The notes under the pieces were generated by a model. It did no database searches. It was not told where the DNA came from and was given only the letters and a program-made list of their open reading frames with translations. Source: Acidobacteriaceae bacterium (GTDB lineage: Bacteria; Acidobacteriota; Terriglobia; Terriglobales; SbA1). From it: a DNA stretch of 9,620 nt. The translations under genes were made by a program, and so were the position numbers. The stretch's first letter is position 1; the number at the start of each line of letters is the position of its first letter. Shown one piece after another: positions 1-6,911 of this stretch. The DNA lies in NCBI GenBank assembly GCA_003156615.1, contig PMHI01000282.1:12218-21837 (forward strand), read 5' to 3'.

Positions 1-2598
1 GTAATCTCTTTTGCGTTGGCGACAGTTTCCTTGGCAGCGGCGCAACGGCTTCCCGAGGGGGCCGCTCCAGAAAATTACAAACTCAGTTTCGCCCCCGATC
101 TCGACAAGGCCACATTCGAGGGCGATGAGACGATTTCCATTCGCGTGCTGCAGCCGACTTCAGAAATCACGCTGAACGCCGTCGATATCGACTTCCACGA
201 CGTCACGATCACCAGCGGTGGAAGCGCTCAGAAGGCCAAGGTCACCCCCGAGAAAGATAAAGAAATGGTCGTGCTGGCGGTCGAAAAGCCGATATCCGCA
301 GGGATGGCCACCGTTCATATCACCTACGCCGGCATCCTCAACGACGAAATGCGTGGCCTCTACCTGGGCAAGGACGATCAGGGACGCAAGTACGCCGCCT
401 CGCAGTTCGAGGCTACGGATGCGCGCCGCGCGTTCCCATCGTTTGACGAGCCCGGATACAAGGCCACGTTCGACATCACGACTGTTGCCGACAAGGGGCA
501 GGTGGCGATCTCCAATTCCAAGATAAGTTCCGATACACCCGGCCCCGGCGAGAAGCATACTGTCCGCTTTGCCACCACGCCCAAGATGTCTTCGTACCTG
601 GCCGCGCTGGTGGTCGGCAACTTCGAGTACATCGAAGGCGAGGCCGACGGCATTCCGATCCGGGTTTACAGCACTCCAGGAAAAAAGGAGATGGGGAAGT
701 TTGCTTTGGAGACGGCCGAGCACGTGCTCGGCTATTACGACAAATATTTCAGCATCAAGTATCCCTACGGCAAACTCGATCTGATCGGCCTGCCGGATTT
801 CTCCGCAGGTGCGATGGAGAATACCGGCTGCATCACCTTCCGCGAAGTAATTCTGTTGATTGACGAGAAGCAGGGTTCGATTGATCTGAAGAAGACCATC
901 GCTTCCGTGATTGCCCATGAAATGGCTCATCAGTGGTTTGGCGACCTGGTGACGATGAAATGGTGGGACGACATTTGGTTGAACGAGGGTTTCGCTACCT
1001 GGATGTCGAGCAAACCGATCGAGGCTTGGAGGCCGGAATGGAATTTCAATTTGGACGACGTGAGTGCGACGGGCGGCACGTTGAGCACCGATTCGCTGGC
1101 GAACACTCGACCGATCCATCAGGCCGCCGACACTCCGGCGCAGATTCAGGAACTGTTCGACGGAATCGCCTACGGCAAGGCTGCATCGGTGCTGCGCATG
1201 CTCGAGGCCTATCTGGGGGAGCAGACTTTTCGTGCAGGCGTTAACGCCTATCTTCGGCAACATCAGTATGCGAACGCGACCGCAGACGACTTCTGGGATG
1301 CGCAGGCCAAAACTTCAAAGAAGCCCGTCGACCAGATTATGCCGACTTTTGTGAAGCAGGCGGGAGTTCCTATCGTCGACGTGAAGTCGCAGTGCACGGG
1401 CAACTCGACTACAGTCACCCTGGATCAGCGCCGCTACTACTATGACCGGGAAAAGTTTCAGGCGCCGAATGACCAGATCTGGCAAGTACCCTTGTGCATG
1501 AAGTCATCGACTGGGGCGCAGAGCTGCGAATTGCTTACGAAAAGACAAGCGACCTTCACGCTGCCGGGCTGCTCGACATGGGTGATGGCAAACGCAGGTG
1601 CGACTGGCTACTACCGCACTGGTTACCAACCGGAAGAGGTAAAGGCCCTCGCAAGTGCAGCTGAGATCAAGCTCACGCCTGCCGAGCGAATCGCGCTGCA
1701 GAGCGACATCTGGGCGTCAGTGCAAGTGGGGCGCGAGCCAGTGGGCGACTATCTTGCGTTTGCCCAGGGCCTCGAAAATGACCGCAACCGCGCGGTCCAG
1801 GAAGATGTGTTGAGCCGACTGCATGTGATCAGCCAATACCTCGTGACGGACAGCGATCGCGAATCCTACCAGGCTTGGTTGCGCCAATATCTCACCCCAA
1901 TCCTCAAAGATGTGGGCTCGGAACCGAAGCCGGGAGACAGCGACGAGCTGAAAGCGCTGCGCGCGCACGTGTTCAACTCGTTAGGCTACGATGCGCGTGA
2001 TCCAGAGGTGCTGGCGCAGGCGCGCAAAATTGCCGACCAGGCTCTGGACAATCCCAGTTCCGTAGACCGGGAAATGGCATTCGGTGCATTCTCGCTCGCG
2101 GCATTGAATGGCAACGAGGCCTTTTACGACCGTGTTATGACCGCGCTAAAAAATCCCAAGTCTCCCGAAGAGTACTACATGTACTTGTTCTCCCTGCCGC
2201 GGTTCGGTGATCCGAAACTTCTGCAACGAACCCTCGAATACGCCATCTCGCACGACGTTCGGTCGCAGGACGCGCTCGGGGTCGTCTCGAACGTGATGCA
2301 AAATCCGGCCGGGCAGAAACTAGCTTGGGACTTTATTCTCGCCCACTGGGACGCGGTGCAGAAAGCCGGCGGCCCATTTGCCAGCGCGGACGTCGTGGGC
2401 GCGACCAGTTCTTTCTGCGACGCGCACATGCGTGATCAGGTCGTGGATTTTTTCGCCGCGCACAAAATCGAGGCGGCGGAACGTACCTACCGTCAATCGA
2501 TCGAGCGCATCAACAACTGTGTCGATCTAAAGTCACAACAAGAACCCCGGCTTGCGGCGTGGCTGGGACAGCACGGCTCTTCGGCCGGCGGACAATAA
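1..2598 (+). CDS. Secreted M1-family zinc aminopeptidase (5' end outside window)
   Basis: The product is a metalloaminopeptidase that removes N-terminal residues from peptides, probably in the periplasm or outside the cell. The frame is open from base 1. The first codons read VISFALATVSLAAAQ, the hydrophobic core and AxA-like end of a signal peptide, so the TTG at 16 is unlikely to be the start and the gene begins to the left. Numbering from that TTG, the exopeptidase motif GAMEN is at residues 265-269, the zinc site HEMAH at 301-305, and the third ligand in WLNEGFATW (E324) follows 18 residues after the second His, as in the family. The likely transition-state tyrosine is Y386 in IAYGKAAS. 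FEATDARRAFPSFDEP near 131-146 is also typical. The C-terminal half, about 500-850, fits the helical ERAP1-like domain. Total length, above 860 residues, is normal for the family and all key residues are present. The stop is TAA. Substrate preference cannot be read from the sequence. Confidence 0.95.
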   Translation, partial: VISFALATVSLAAAQRLPEGAAPENYKLSFAPDLDKATFEGDETISIRVLQPTSEITLNAVDIDFHDVTITSGGSAQKAKVTPEKDKEMVVLAVEKPISAGMATVHITYAGILNDEMRGLYLGKDDQGRKYAASQFEATDARRAFPSFDEPGYKATFDITTVADKGQVAISNSKISSDTPGPGEKHTVRFATTPKMSSYLAALVVGNFEYIEGEADGIPIRVYSTPGKKEMGKFALETAEHVLGYYDKYFSIKYPYGKLDLIGLPDFSAGAMENTGCITFREVILLIDEKQGSIDLKKTIASVIAHEMAHQWFGDLVTMKWWDDIWLNEGFATWMSSKPIEAWRPEWNFNLDDVSATGGTLSTDSLANTRPIHQAADTPAQIQELFDGIAYGKAASVLRMLEAYLGEQTFRAGVNAYLRQHQYANATADDFWDAQAKTSKKPVDQIMPTFVKQAGVPIVDVKSQCTGNSTTVTLDQRRYYYDREKFQAPNDQIWQVPLCMKSSTGAQSCELLTKRQATFTLPGCSTWVMANAGATGYYRTGYQPEEVKALASAAEIKLTPAERIALQSDIWASVQVGREPVGDYLAFAQGLENDRNRAVQEDVLSRLHVISQYLVTDSDRESYQAWLRQYLTPILKDVGSEPKPGDSDELKALRAHVFNSLGYDARDPEVLAQARKIADQALDNPSSVDREMAFGAFSLAALNGNEAFYDRVMTALKNPKSPEEYYMYLFSLPRFGDPKLLQRTLEYAISHDVRSQDALGVVSNVMQNPAGQKLAWDFILAHWDAVQKAGGPFASADVVGATSSFCDAHMRDQVVDFFAAHKIEAAERTYRQSIERINNCVDLKSQQEPRLAAWLGQHGSSAGGQ

Positions 2599-2635
2599 AC
2601 CACACGAATCTTCATATTCATGCGTGACGCGTCTG

Positions 2636-2653
2636 GGTCAGCTTCGCTGGACC
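2636..2653 (+). terminator. Weak terminator-like hairpin after the aminopeptidase gene
   Basis: GGT-CAGC pairs with GCTG-ACC around a TTC loop, with one bulged G, 38 bases after the aminopeptidase stop. There is no T-run behind it, so it is a poor intrinsic terminator. It could instead only stabilise the mRNA 3' end. It is followed directly by the perfect 10-base palindrome CTGCATGCAG at 2653-2662. Confidence 0.3.
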
Positions 2654-2719
2654 TGCATGCAGCGCAGTGACTGGTATATTTCCAGCGATAACCTCTGACT
2701 TCTACCCGACTGGTGAACG

Positions 2720-2748
2720 TTGAGGGAAGTCGTGGCCATTGCTATAAT
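2720..2748 (+). promoter_or_regulatory. Sigma70-type promoter for the tRNA-Phe gene
   Basis: A TTGAGG hexamer at 2720-2725 and a perfect TATAAT at 2743-2748 are separated by 17 bp, the ideal spacing. Transcription would begin near 2755 and give a 5' leader of about 110 bases before the tRNA. The leader contains a CCCGC/GCGGG hairpin at 2838-2856 just before the tRNA. No protein-coding gene fits downstream, so the tRNA is the inferred target. Confidence 0.65.
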
Positions 2749-2867
2749 CAAGGACGTTCCGCACGCGTTCGGCAGAGAGCTGTTTCATTCGGTTCGGAAT
2801 CCCGCAACAATCGGCGTGAAGCGAACGATTCTCGTGGCCCGCGGTGGACCAGCGGGTTTCGAAGCGT

Positions 2868-2943
2868 GGCCAGGTAGCTCAGGTGGTAGAGCGCAGCCCT
2901 GAAAAGGCTGGCGTCGGCGGTTCAACTCCGTCCCTGGCCACCA
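2868..2943 (+). tRNA. tRNA-Phe (anticodon GAA)
   Basis: A full 76-base cloverleaf can be folded by eye. The acceptor stem GGCCAGG/CCTGGCC is perfect, the D stem is GCTC/GAGC with loop AGGTGGTA, and the anticodon stem CAGCC/GGCTG is perfect with loop CTGAAAA, placing GAA at 2901-2903. The variable loop is GCGTC. The T stem GGCGG/CCGTC has one G-U pair and its loop is TTCAACT, with A rather than the commoner G after TTC, which is still a permitted purine. The discriminator is A and the CCA end is encoded at 2941-2943. The gene delivers phenylalanine to UUC and UUU codons. The convergent integrase behind it indicates that its 3' end served as an attachment site, and the intact fold shows that integration restored it. 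Confidence 0.95.
2921..2943. other. Probable attachment site core (attL) in the tRNA-Phe 3' end
   Basis: Integrases of this type commonly recombine within the T-arm and 3' end of a tRNA gene, and the convergent integrase ends only 64 bp away. The exact crossover boundaries cannot be drawn because no second copy of this sequence was found in the window. The interval given is the T-loop to CCA part of the tRNA and is approximate. Confidence 0.45.
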
Positions 2944-2956
2944 TCATTCCAAAGGA

Positions 2957-3004
2957 CTTGGGCGTTTTCGCCCACTTTCTCCAGCCCAAGATTCAGCCCA
3001 AGAT
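2957..3004. repeat. Cluster of GCCCAAG repeats between tRNA and integrase
   Basis: CTTGGGC at 2957-2963 is the reverse complement of GCCCAAG at 2985-2991 minus the last base step and at 2997-3003 in the same sense: the core GCCCAAG is present twice directly and once inverted. The two direct copies lie inside an 11-base repeat CAGCCCAAGAT (2982-2992 and 2994-3004) with a 12-base period. The inverted copy overlaps a perfect 6-bp hairpin, TGGGCG-TTTT-CGCCCA (2959-2974). Position beside the putative att core suggests arm-type integrase binding sites. The hairpin could alternatively act as a terminator for the tRNA or integrase transcript, though only a short pyrimidine run follows. Confidence 0.45.
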
Positions 3005-3007
3005 ACG

Positions 3008-4228
3008 TCACTGGATCGTCTCCGTGAGCAGGTGGGCCTTGTCTCCGAGTAGCAGTGCCAAGAACTTGCCCTGAGCTTCGAGCCTCGATTCTTGGTCGGA
3101 CTGCGCGTAGAGTTGCATTGTCGTCCTGACGTCTTCGTGACGCAGAATACCCTGTACCGTCTTCGGATCGCACTTCAGCTTCACTAGCGAGGAAGCCAAA
3201 GAATGCCGAAAGTTGTGAAAGCCGAACCGAACTTGCTGGTCTTCTTTGATGACGCCGGCCTTAACGGCAGCAGGGCGCAGATACTTCTGCACCATGATTG
3301 AAGCCGATAACGGCTTCTTGCCCTTAAGCCGGAAACTCGGGAAGACGTAATCGTCATCCTTCGCATAAGGAGTTTTCTCCCTCCACGCCATCAAGAAACC
3401 GGCCAGCACGGGGTGCATGGGTACGGGTGCTTTCGACGCCTTGGACTTGGGCACTTTGAACTGGGCCCAGACGTAAGCGCGTTTCACTTCGATCACCTGA
3501 TCCGAAAAATCCAGATCCATCCACATCAGGCCGAGAATCTCCGATACTCGCAGAGCTGTCGCCGCATCTGTAAGAACCAAAGTGCGCCGTGGCTCTGGGA
3601 TGTTGAGCAGAATCTCGAACGCCTGCTGCGGATTCATGATCACTGCCGTGTAGTTGCTTGTTGTCTTCTGACGAACCCAGTTCATGGGATTAGCCGACTC
3701 ATCGCGAGGGATAAGCCCATATCGTTGGCCGTGTTTGTAGACCAGATTCATCACCCGTCGGATTTTGTCCAGAGTAGGATTCTCCAGACTCTCGGCCTTC
3801 TTCACTTCTCTCAACCACTTCTCGACTTCCAGCGGTTCGATTGCTAACGGTGACTTCCTGCCAAAACGGGGAATCACTCTCTTGTTCAGAATCCGCCTGT
3901 AAGTTTCTGCGGTTGTGTAAGCCTTCTCGATGGTCGCCTCTGACTGATCTTCCTGCAGCTCGTTTTGAATGTAATGTTGACAGAGCTGCCCATACGTCGT
4001 TGGGTTCCCACGGAAGGGCTGATATCGGTTGGCGTTTTCCCTGAGACGCTGCCGATCGACTTCCTGCCACGCATCCTTCTCGCTCGGCCCAACAACCCGA
4101 ACGAGACCAAGTATTGTCTTGTGTTCGACTCTCCTTCCATCGGATCGCGTTACCTGGAAGCGATAGAGCCACGTTGGACCATCTGATCTCTGCTCGATAC
4201 GAACAGAGCCGTTCTGATACCTGGCCAT
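3008..4228 (-). CDS. Tyrosine recombinase (site-specific integrase)
   Basis: This enzyme cuts and rejoins DNA through a covalent 3'-phosphotyrosine and would insert and excise the element at the tRNA-Phe gene. Counting from the ATG at 4228 (406 residues), the N-terminal third carries an Arm-binding-like region, residues about 75-175 look like the SAM-like core-binding domain, and about 195-390 are the catalytic domain. The catalytic residues are visible: R227 in ALRVSE, a lysine in KVPKSKASK (K261 or K263), H338-x-x-R341 in FHNFRHS, H364 in LRHEDVRT and nucleophile Y374 in MQLYAQ. Nothing is missing. A TTG lies one codon upstream, but AGGAGG at 4239-4234 sits five bases from the ATG and only two from the TTG, so ATG is chosen. 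The gene reads towards the tRNA and overlaps the upstream excisionase-like gene by one base (TGATG), implying coupled translation. Confidence 0.93.
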   Translation of the reverse strand: MARYQNGSVRIEQRSDGPTWLYRFQVTRSDGRRVEHKTILGLVRVVGPSEKDAWQEVDRQRLRENANRYQPFRGNPTTYGQLCQHYIQNELQEDQSEATIEKAYTTAETYRRILNKRVIPRFGRKSPLAIEPLEVEKWLREVKKAESLENPTLDKIRRVMNLVYKHGQRYGLIPRDESANPMNWVRQKTTSNYTAVIMNPQQAFEILLNIPEPRRTLVLTDAATALRVSEILGLMWMDLDFSDQVIEVKRAYVWAQFKVPKSKASKAPVPMHPVLAGFLMAWREKTPYAKDDDYVFPSFRLKGKKPLSASIMVQKYLRPAAVKAGVIKEDQQVRFGFHNFRHSLASSLVKLKCDPKTVQGILRHEDVRTTMQLYAQSDQESRLEAQGKFLALLLGDKAHLLTETIQ

Positions 4229-4497
4229 CAAATCCTCCTGTTTGCTGGCTCAGGTGGCTGCAGAACGGAGTCTATCGCAGAGCAAAGATAGCGGTCTAGC
4301 TCTGAGAGTTTGAATCGCCATTCTTTTTTTTTCGCACTACGATCCAGGGGAAATCCAGGAATCTTGCCTGTCCTAACCTTTTGAAGCAAAGTGCGGCGCG
4401 TGATGCCGACAAAAGCTGCAGCAGTGTCGGCGTCAACGAACGGCTCGGGTTGGGGGACAGTCAGTAGAGGTGAGACAAGAACCGAATGGGCTGGCAT
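4228..4497 (-). CDS. Small winged helix-turn-helix, excisionase-like protein
   Basis: The product is 89 residues from the ATG at 4497. Residues about 20-72 form a MerR/excisionase-type HTH: FVDADTAAAFVGITRRTL supplies the helix-turn-helix, KVRTGKIPGFPL the turn into the wing, and WRFKLSELDRYL the closing strand and helix common to this family. Such proteins bind near att sites and direct integrase towards excision, or act as repressors of the integrase operon. The stop overlaps the integrase start (TGATG) and the integrase ribosome site lies in the last codons of this gene, so the two are very likely one operon. An in-frame GTG at 4551 would give 107 residues; neither start has a strong ribosome site (AGAG five bases before the ATG; nothing convincing before the GTG), so the start is uncertain. 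Function is inferred from fold and place. Confidence 0.8.
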   Translation of the reverse strand: MPAHSVLVSPLLTVPQPEPFVDADTAAAFVGITRRTLLQKVRTGKIPGFPLDRSAKKKEWRFKLSELDRYLCSAIDSVLQPPEPANRRI

Positions 4498-4574
4498 AAC
4501 GTCTCTAAAGCTTTTCTCCGTGGACTGCGCACCCTTGGTTCGAGGGCGCACTGCATCTGAACTTTCTCGACAGC

Positions 4575-4636
4575 GTGGGTACCACGGAGCCCACTACTGC
4601 CGTCCCGCCGCTCAGTCCCGTGCGGGACTTCGGCAG
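4575..4636. promoter_or_regulatory. Structured stretch upstream of the excisionase-like gene
   Basis: Two adjacent hairpins can be drawn. The first pairs GTGGG (4575-4579) with CCCAC (4590-4594), in competition with a shorter GTGG/CCAC pairing at 4575-4585. The second has an outer stem CTGCCG (4597-4602) with CGGCAG (4631-4636), enclosing GTCCC-GTGC-GGGAC (4615-4628). On the minus strand these precede the excisionase-like gene by 24 to 140 bases, so they could be a 5' leader, an attenuator or a binding site. The stretch could also be a small RNA; no promoter was recognised. Confidence 0.35.
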
Positions 4637-5089
4637 GTCTAGCCGGAGTCGAATCGGGAGAGCGTACGCGGGTTTCTGAGAAGTAGGCTCCCGAATACCT
4701 CGCCAGAAGCGACAGGAACGAATTTGATTTATTCCTTTCCCTCACCGGCGAGGCGAATTCTGGGTGTACCCGAAACTGTTCCCGACCGCAGCAGAATAAT
4801 GCATGTGGAGGGGCATCGTGCGTTCTTGGGAAGGTTCATCGTGCCTTCTCTTGGTGCAAGTGCGATTGAGCTGGGCTGCTTTTTCGCCAGCTCCAAAGAT
4901 TTTTCTGTGGAAATCTCCTGATCGGACAGAGAAAATCCTACGTATGGGCGCCACGAGAAGAGGGAAGCTACGGACGTTTTCGCGCCGAAGTCGATTTCGA
5001 GCAAGTGCTGTCATTACTCGTGATCGTGGAAGGGTGGAAAACGCAAGTAACGGAGAGGCAAGGTCAGGCTTGATTTGGGTTTTGACAAA

Positions 5090-5104
5090 CGCTGCTTCGC
5101 AGCG
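5090..5104. repeat. Short perfect hairpin, CGCTGC-TTC-GCAGCG
   Basis: Six perfect base pairs close a three-base loop. No T-run follows on either strand and no gene ends nearby, so a terminator role is not supported. It resembles the small hairpins of repeated extragenic elements, but no second copy was seen in this window. Confidence 0.3.
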
Positions 5105-5221
5105 GCTGAAGGATGACACGTGACCCCCAAACGGGAGCTGTGAGGATAACCGAACGAACCCGCTCGCTTACCTACGTCAACCTCTTCCGTATCAATGATT
5201 TAGATTTTCGTGAATTCTCGC

Positions 5222-5269
5222 GTTTACATTCGTAAACAAATATCATCATCAGCCGATAGTCTCGTAAAC
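5222..5269. promoter_or_regulatory. GTTTAC-ATTC-GTAAAC inverted repeat with an extra half-site
   Basis: A perfect inverted repeat of 6-base arms with a 4-base spacer lies at 5222-5237. CGTAAACA, which includes the right arm, recurs at 5263-5270, 32 bp away and therefore close to three helical turns. The arrangement, in an A/T-richer stretch, looks like an operator for a dimeric DNA-binding protein with an added half-site. No adjacent gene can be named as the target. Confidence 0.35.
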
Positions 5270-6183
5270 ACATTGATTCTGCGGTGGTTGTTGCTTCCGT
5301 CGTATATCGGCGCCTGATTATCGAAGTGGTCCGAGTGTAGAATGTTTTGGAGGGCTAGATCTCCCCTTGTGTGCGTTACCCCAGATCGCCGCTCCGAATT
5401 CTCTGATGTCTCCGAACGCTCCACGTCGAGCGTGCCATTTTGCCGGGCACCCTGCGCAAGTACGCCGCAGTCCGCCAGAACGGACGCGGCACGCCGATCA
5501 GCAGCTTGCGCTACACTTGCGCACGTCGCTCAGCACAAGTAAGAGGTCCGGATAAGAGACGTGATCGGTTGCCAGCCGGGATGCCCTTCCGCGGGCGATA
5601 GGCGCCCTCGATGGTCCCGAGTTGTTGGCAGTTGTCCGCCCATTCCGTCCGCCACAAAATTCTGAAACTCTGCAATCGAATAGTTGACGGCAGCGGCTTC
5701 GTTATCCGCAAAAATCAGTTTCCCTGCGCCACTGTCACTTTTCCTTATTGAGGAAGAACCTAATTACGGAGAAACGACATCCCGGTAGTTAGCCCTAGCA
5801 GATCCGTCTTGAGCTTTTTATTATTTGCAGGGTTGACAGCAGCGAAGGTTTCGGCACCGACGATTGGAAACTCCCATGCTCCCGCACCGATTCCCTGCCC
5901 AACAGATTCTCACATTTAAATGCCATCGTGATTCTCAGAATTAAGGGCGGCGCGACAGAAGACCTGGCAAACGCCTCCGGTGAGAACCACCAACCACGAT
6001 CACCTAAACTCCGTGGCGATCCCTGCGCGCACGACGCCGACCGCAGCCGAGGGCACTGGAAGGCGCTGGCGAAACTGGTCGGACTTTCACAGGGATGATC
6101 CAGCTGACTCTCGATGGCATGATCGTCCGTGTTCCAGTGTGGAGCTGAGGACATACTCTGATCACCGAAGTATCTTGCGAGCT

Positions 6184-6888
6184 TCATTCAGCCAGCACGC
6201 CCAGTGAAAACCGGGTGTTCTGGTCGCAGCGGTATTCCGAATAGTTCCAGATCGACCCAGCATGGGCCCGGGCGATATGATTTAGTACTGTGAGTAGCGT
6301 GACATCCTCTTCCATTTCTAGCGCCTGCTCTGGCTTCGGTTTCTGGCTGCAGTCGCCTCGGATGCAAAGCTGGCTCATCCCGCCCTCGAAGGGTGCCTCC
6401 TTAAGACCCAGTTTCAGGGCCTCTGCTGACACCTCGGGCAGGTGACGCAGACGGTCGATGGCTTCCCTCATCGGAGCCGTCCGGTCCCACTCAAACCGGC
6501 GTATCTGAACCTGGAGCAGGGCCGGAACGAATCCTACGGGGAGCAGGTTCGCAATGCCATCTCGGACCTGCCACTTCGACGTGGTTCCGCTCTTTGCAAC
6601 CTGCCCGAGTGCCTTGTCGAGGGTGGTTCCAGCCGCGACAGAAATGGAAAACTCTGGACCTTGGGAACACTCTTGATTCGAGATAGCAACACCTCCCGAC
6701 AGACCAGCCTCCCTGACCAACGCGGCAAACATCGTTGGCGTCGTTCCTCGTAACTCCAACTCCGGGAGGGTTATGTTAAAGCGTCGCACGCCGCTTGGAT
6801 TGTCGGATGGGTTGGCTTCAGCATTCGTCTGCGCCCCAGCCACCCTTACCAGGAGGCAGAACACTGCGGCTAAAATACATCTGCTCAT
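6184..6888 (-). CDS. Exported STN-like small protein, function unknown
   Basis: I do not recognise a named family. The 234-residue product begins with a signal peptide (residues 1-19, cleavage likely after AGA) and has no other membrane segment. Residues about 78-117, with GTTLDKALGQVAKSG, a WQVRDG strand and NLLP, resemble the STN fold found at the N terminus of secretins and TonB receptors. Residues about 194-231 (DVTLLTVLNHIARAHAGSIW followed by a YSEYRC strand) look like a second, divergent helix-strand unit of the same kind. C175 and C180 are close enough for a disulfide; C74 and C221 are further apart. AAGGAG at 6899-6894 stands five bases before the ATG. It follows the large exported gene by 23 bp on the same strand, so the two probably share a transcript. 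A role as a periplasmic accessory or binding protein for its partner is inference only. Confidence 0.8.
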   Translation of the reverse strand: MSRCILAAVFCLLVRVAGAQTNAEANPSDNPSGVRRFNITLPELELRGTTPTMFAALVREAGLSGGVAISNQECSQGPEFSISVAAGTTLDKALGQVAKSGTTSKWQVRDGIANLLPVGFVPALLQVQIRRFEWDRTAPMREAIDRLRHLPEVSAEALKLGLKEAPFEGGMSQLCIRGDCSQKPKPEQALEMEEDVTLLTVLNHIARAHAGSIWNYSEYRCDQNTRFSLGVLAE

Positions 6889-6911
6889 ATGAACTCCTTA
6901 GTTGCTTCGCC

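Larger units (their letters stand above)
4557..6183. other. Gene-poor 1.6-kb stretch, no recognisable coding sequence
   Basis: Open frames here are short, lack convincing ribosome sites and have the Ser/Arg/Pro/Cys-rich composition of out-of-frame reading; none resembles a protein family that I know. Visible structure consists of the hairpins at 4575-4636, a 6-bp hairpin CGCTGC-TTC-GCAGCG at 5090-5104 and the GTTTAC/GTAAAC inverted repeat at 5222-5237. The part around 5180-5280 is richer in A and T than its flanks. It may be decayed element cargo, a regulatory or replication region, or long intergenic DNA between two insertions. Confidence 0.6.

Noticed and set aside
160..1263. Long minus-strand frame opposite the aminopeptidase
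   Set aside because: It is a reading shadow of a GC-rich gene that has all its catalytic motifs on the plus strand.
2844..3074. Plus-strand frame running through the tRNA
   Set aside because: Its peptide is the translation of the tRNA and the att region, a well-known artefact.
4221..4228. CCTGGCCA-like match to the tRNA 3' end, considered as a second att site
   Set aside because: Only about eight bases match, it lies inside the integrase start codon region, and the T-arm is not repeated.
5082..5087. TTGACA as a -35 element
   Set aside because: No -10-like hexamer occurs 16-18 bp downstream; the same holds for TTGACA at 5833-5838.
4742..5119. Minus-strand frame of 125 residues in the gene-poor stretch
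   Set aside because: Another long frame on the opposite strand covers the same bases, the composition is not protein-like, and the start lies inside a hairpin-flanked region without a ribosome site.
5543..5758. Minus-strand peptide containing NYSIAEFQNFVADG, faintly like a short DUF397-type domain
   Set aside because: There is no start codon in the frame, stops flank it closely, and the likeness is a few residues only. At most a relic.
6094..6147. Plus-strand MIQLTLDGMIVRVPVWS, faintly like the start of an IS66-type accessory protein
   Set aside because: Only 17 residues before a stop, with no neighbouring transposase frame or terminal inverted repeats.
5795..6187. Minus-strand frame of 130 residues whose ATG overlaps the stop of the STN-like gene (ATGA)
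   Set aside because: The overlap suggests coupling, but the composition is Ser/Pro/Arg/Cys-rich, no domain or signal is visible, and no ribosome site beyond the upstream coding end is evident. Conservation data could reverse this.
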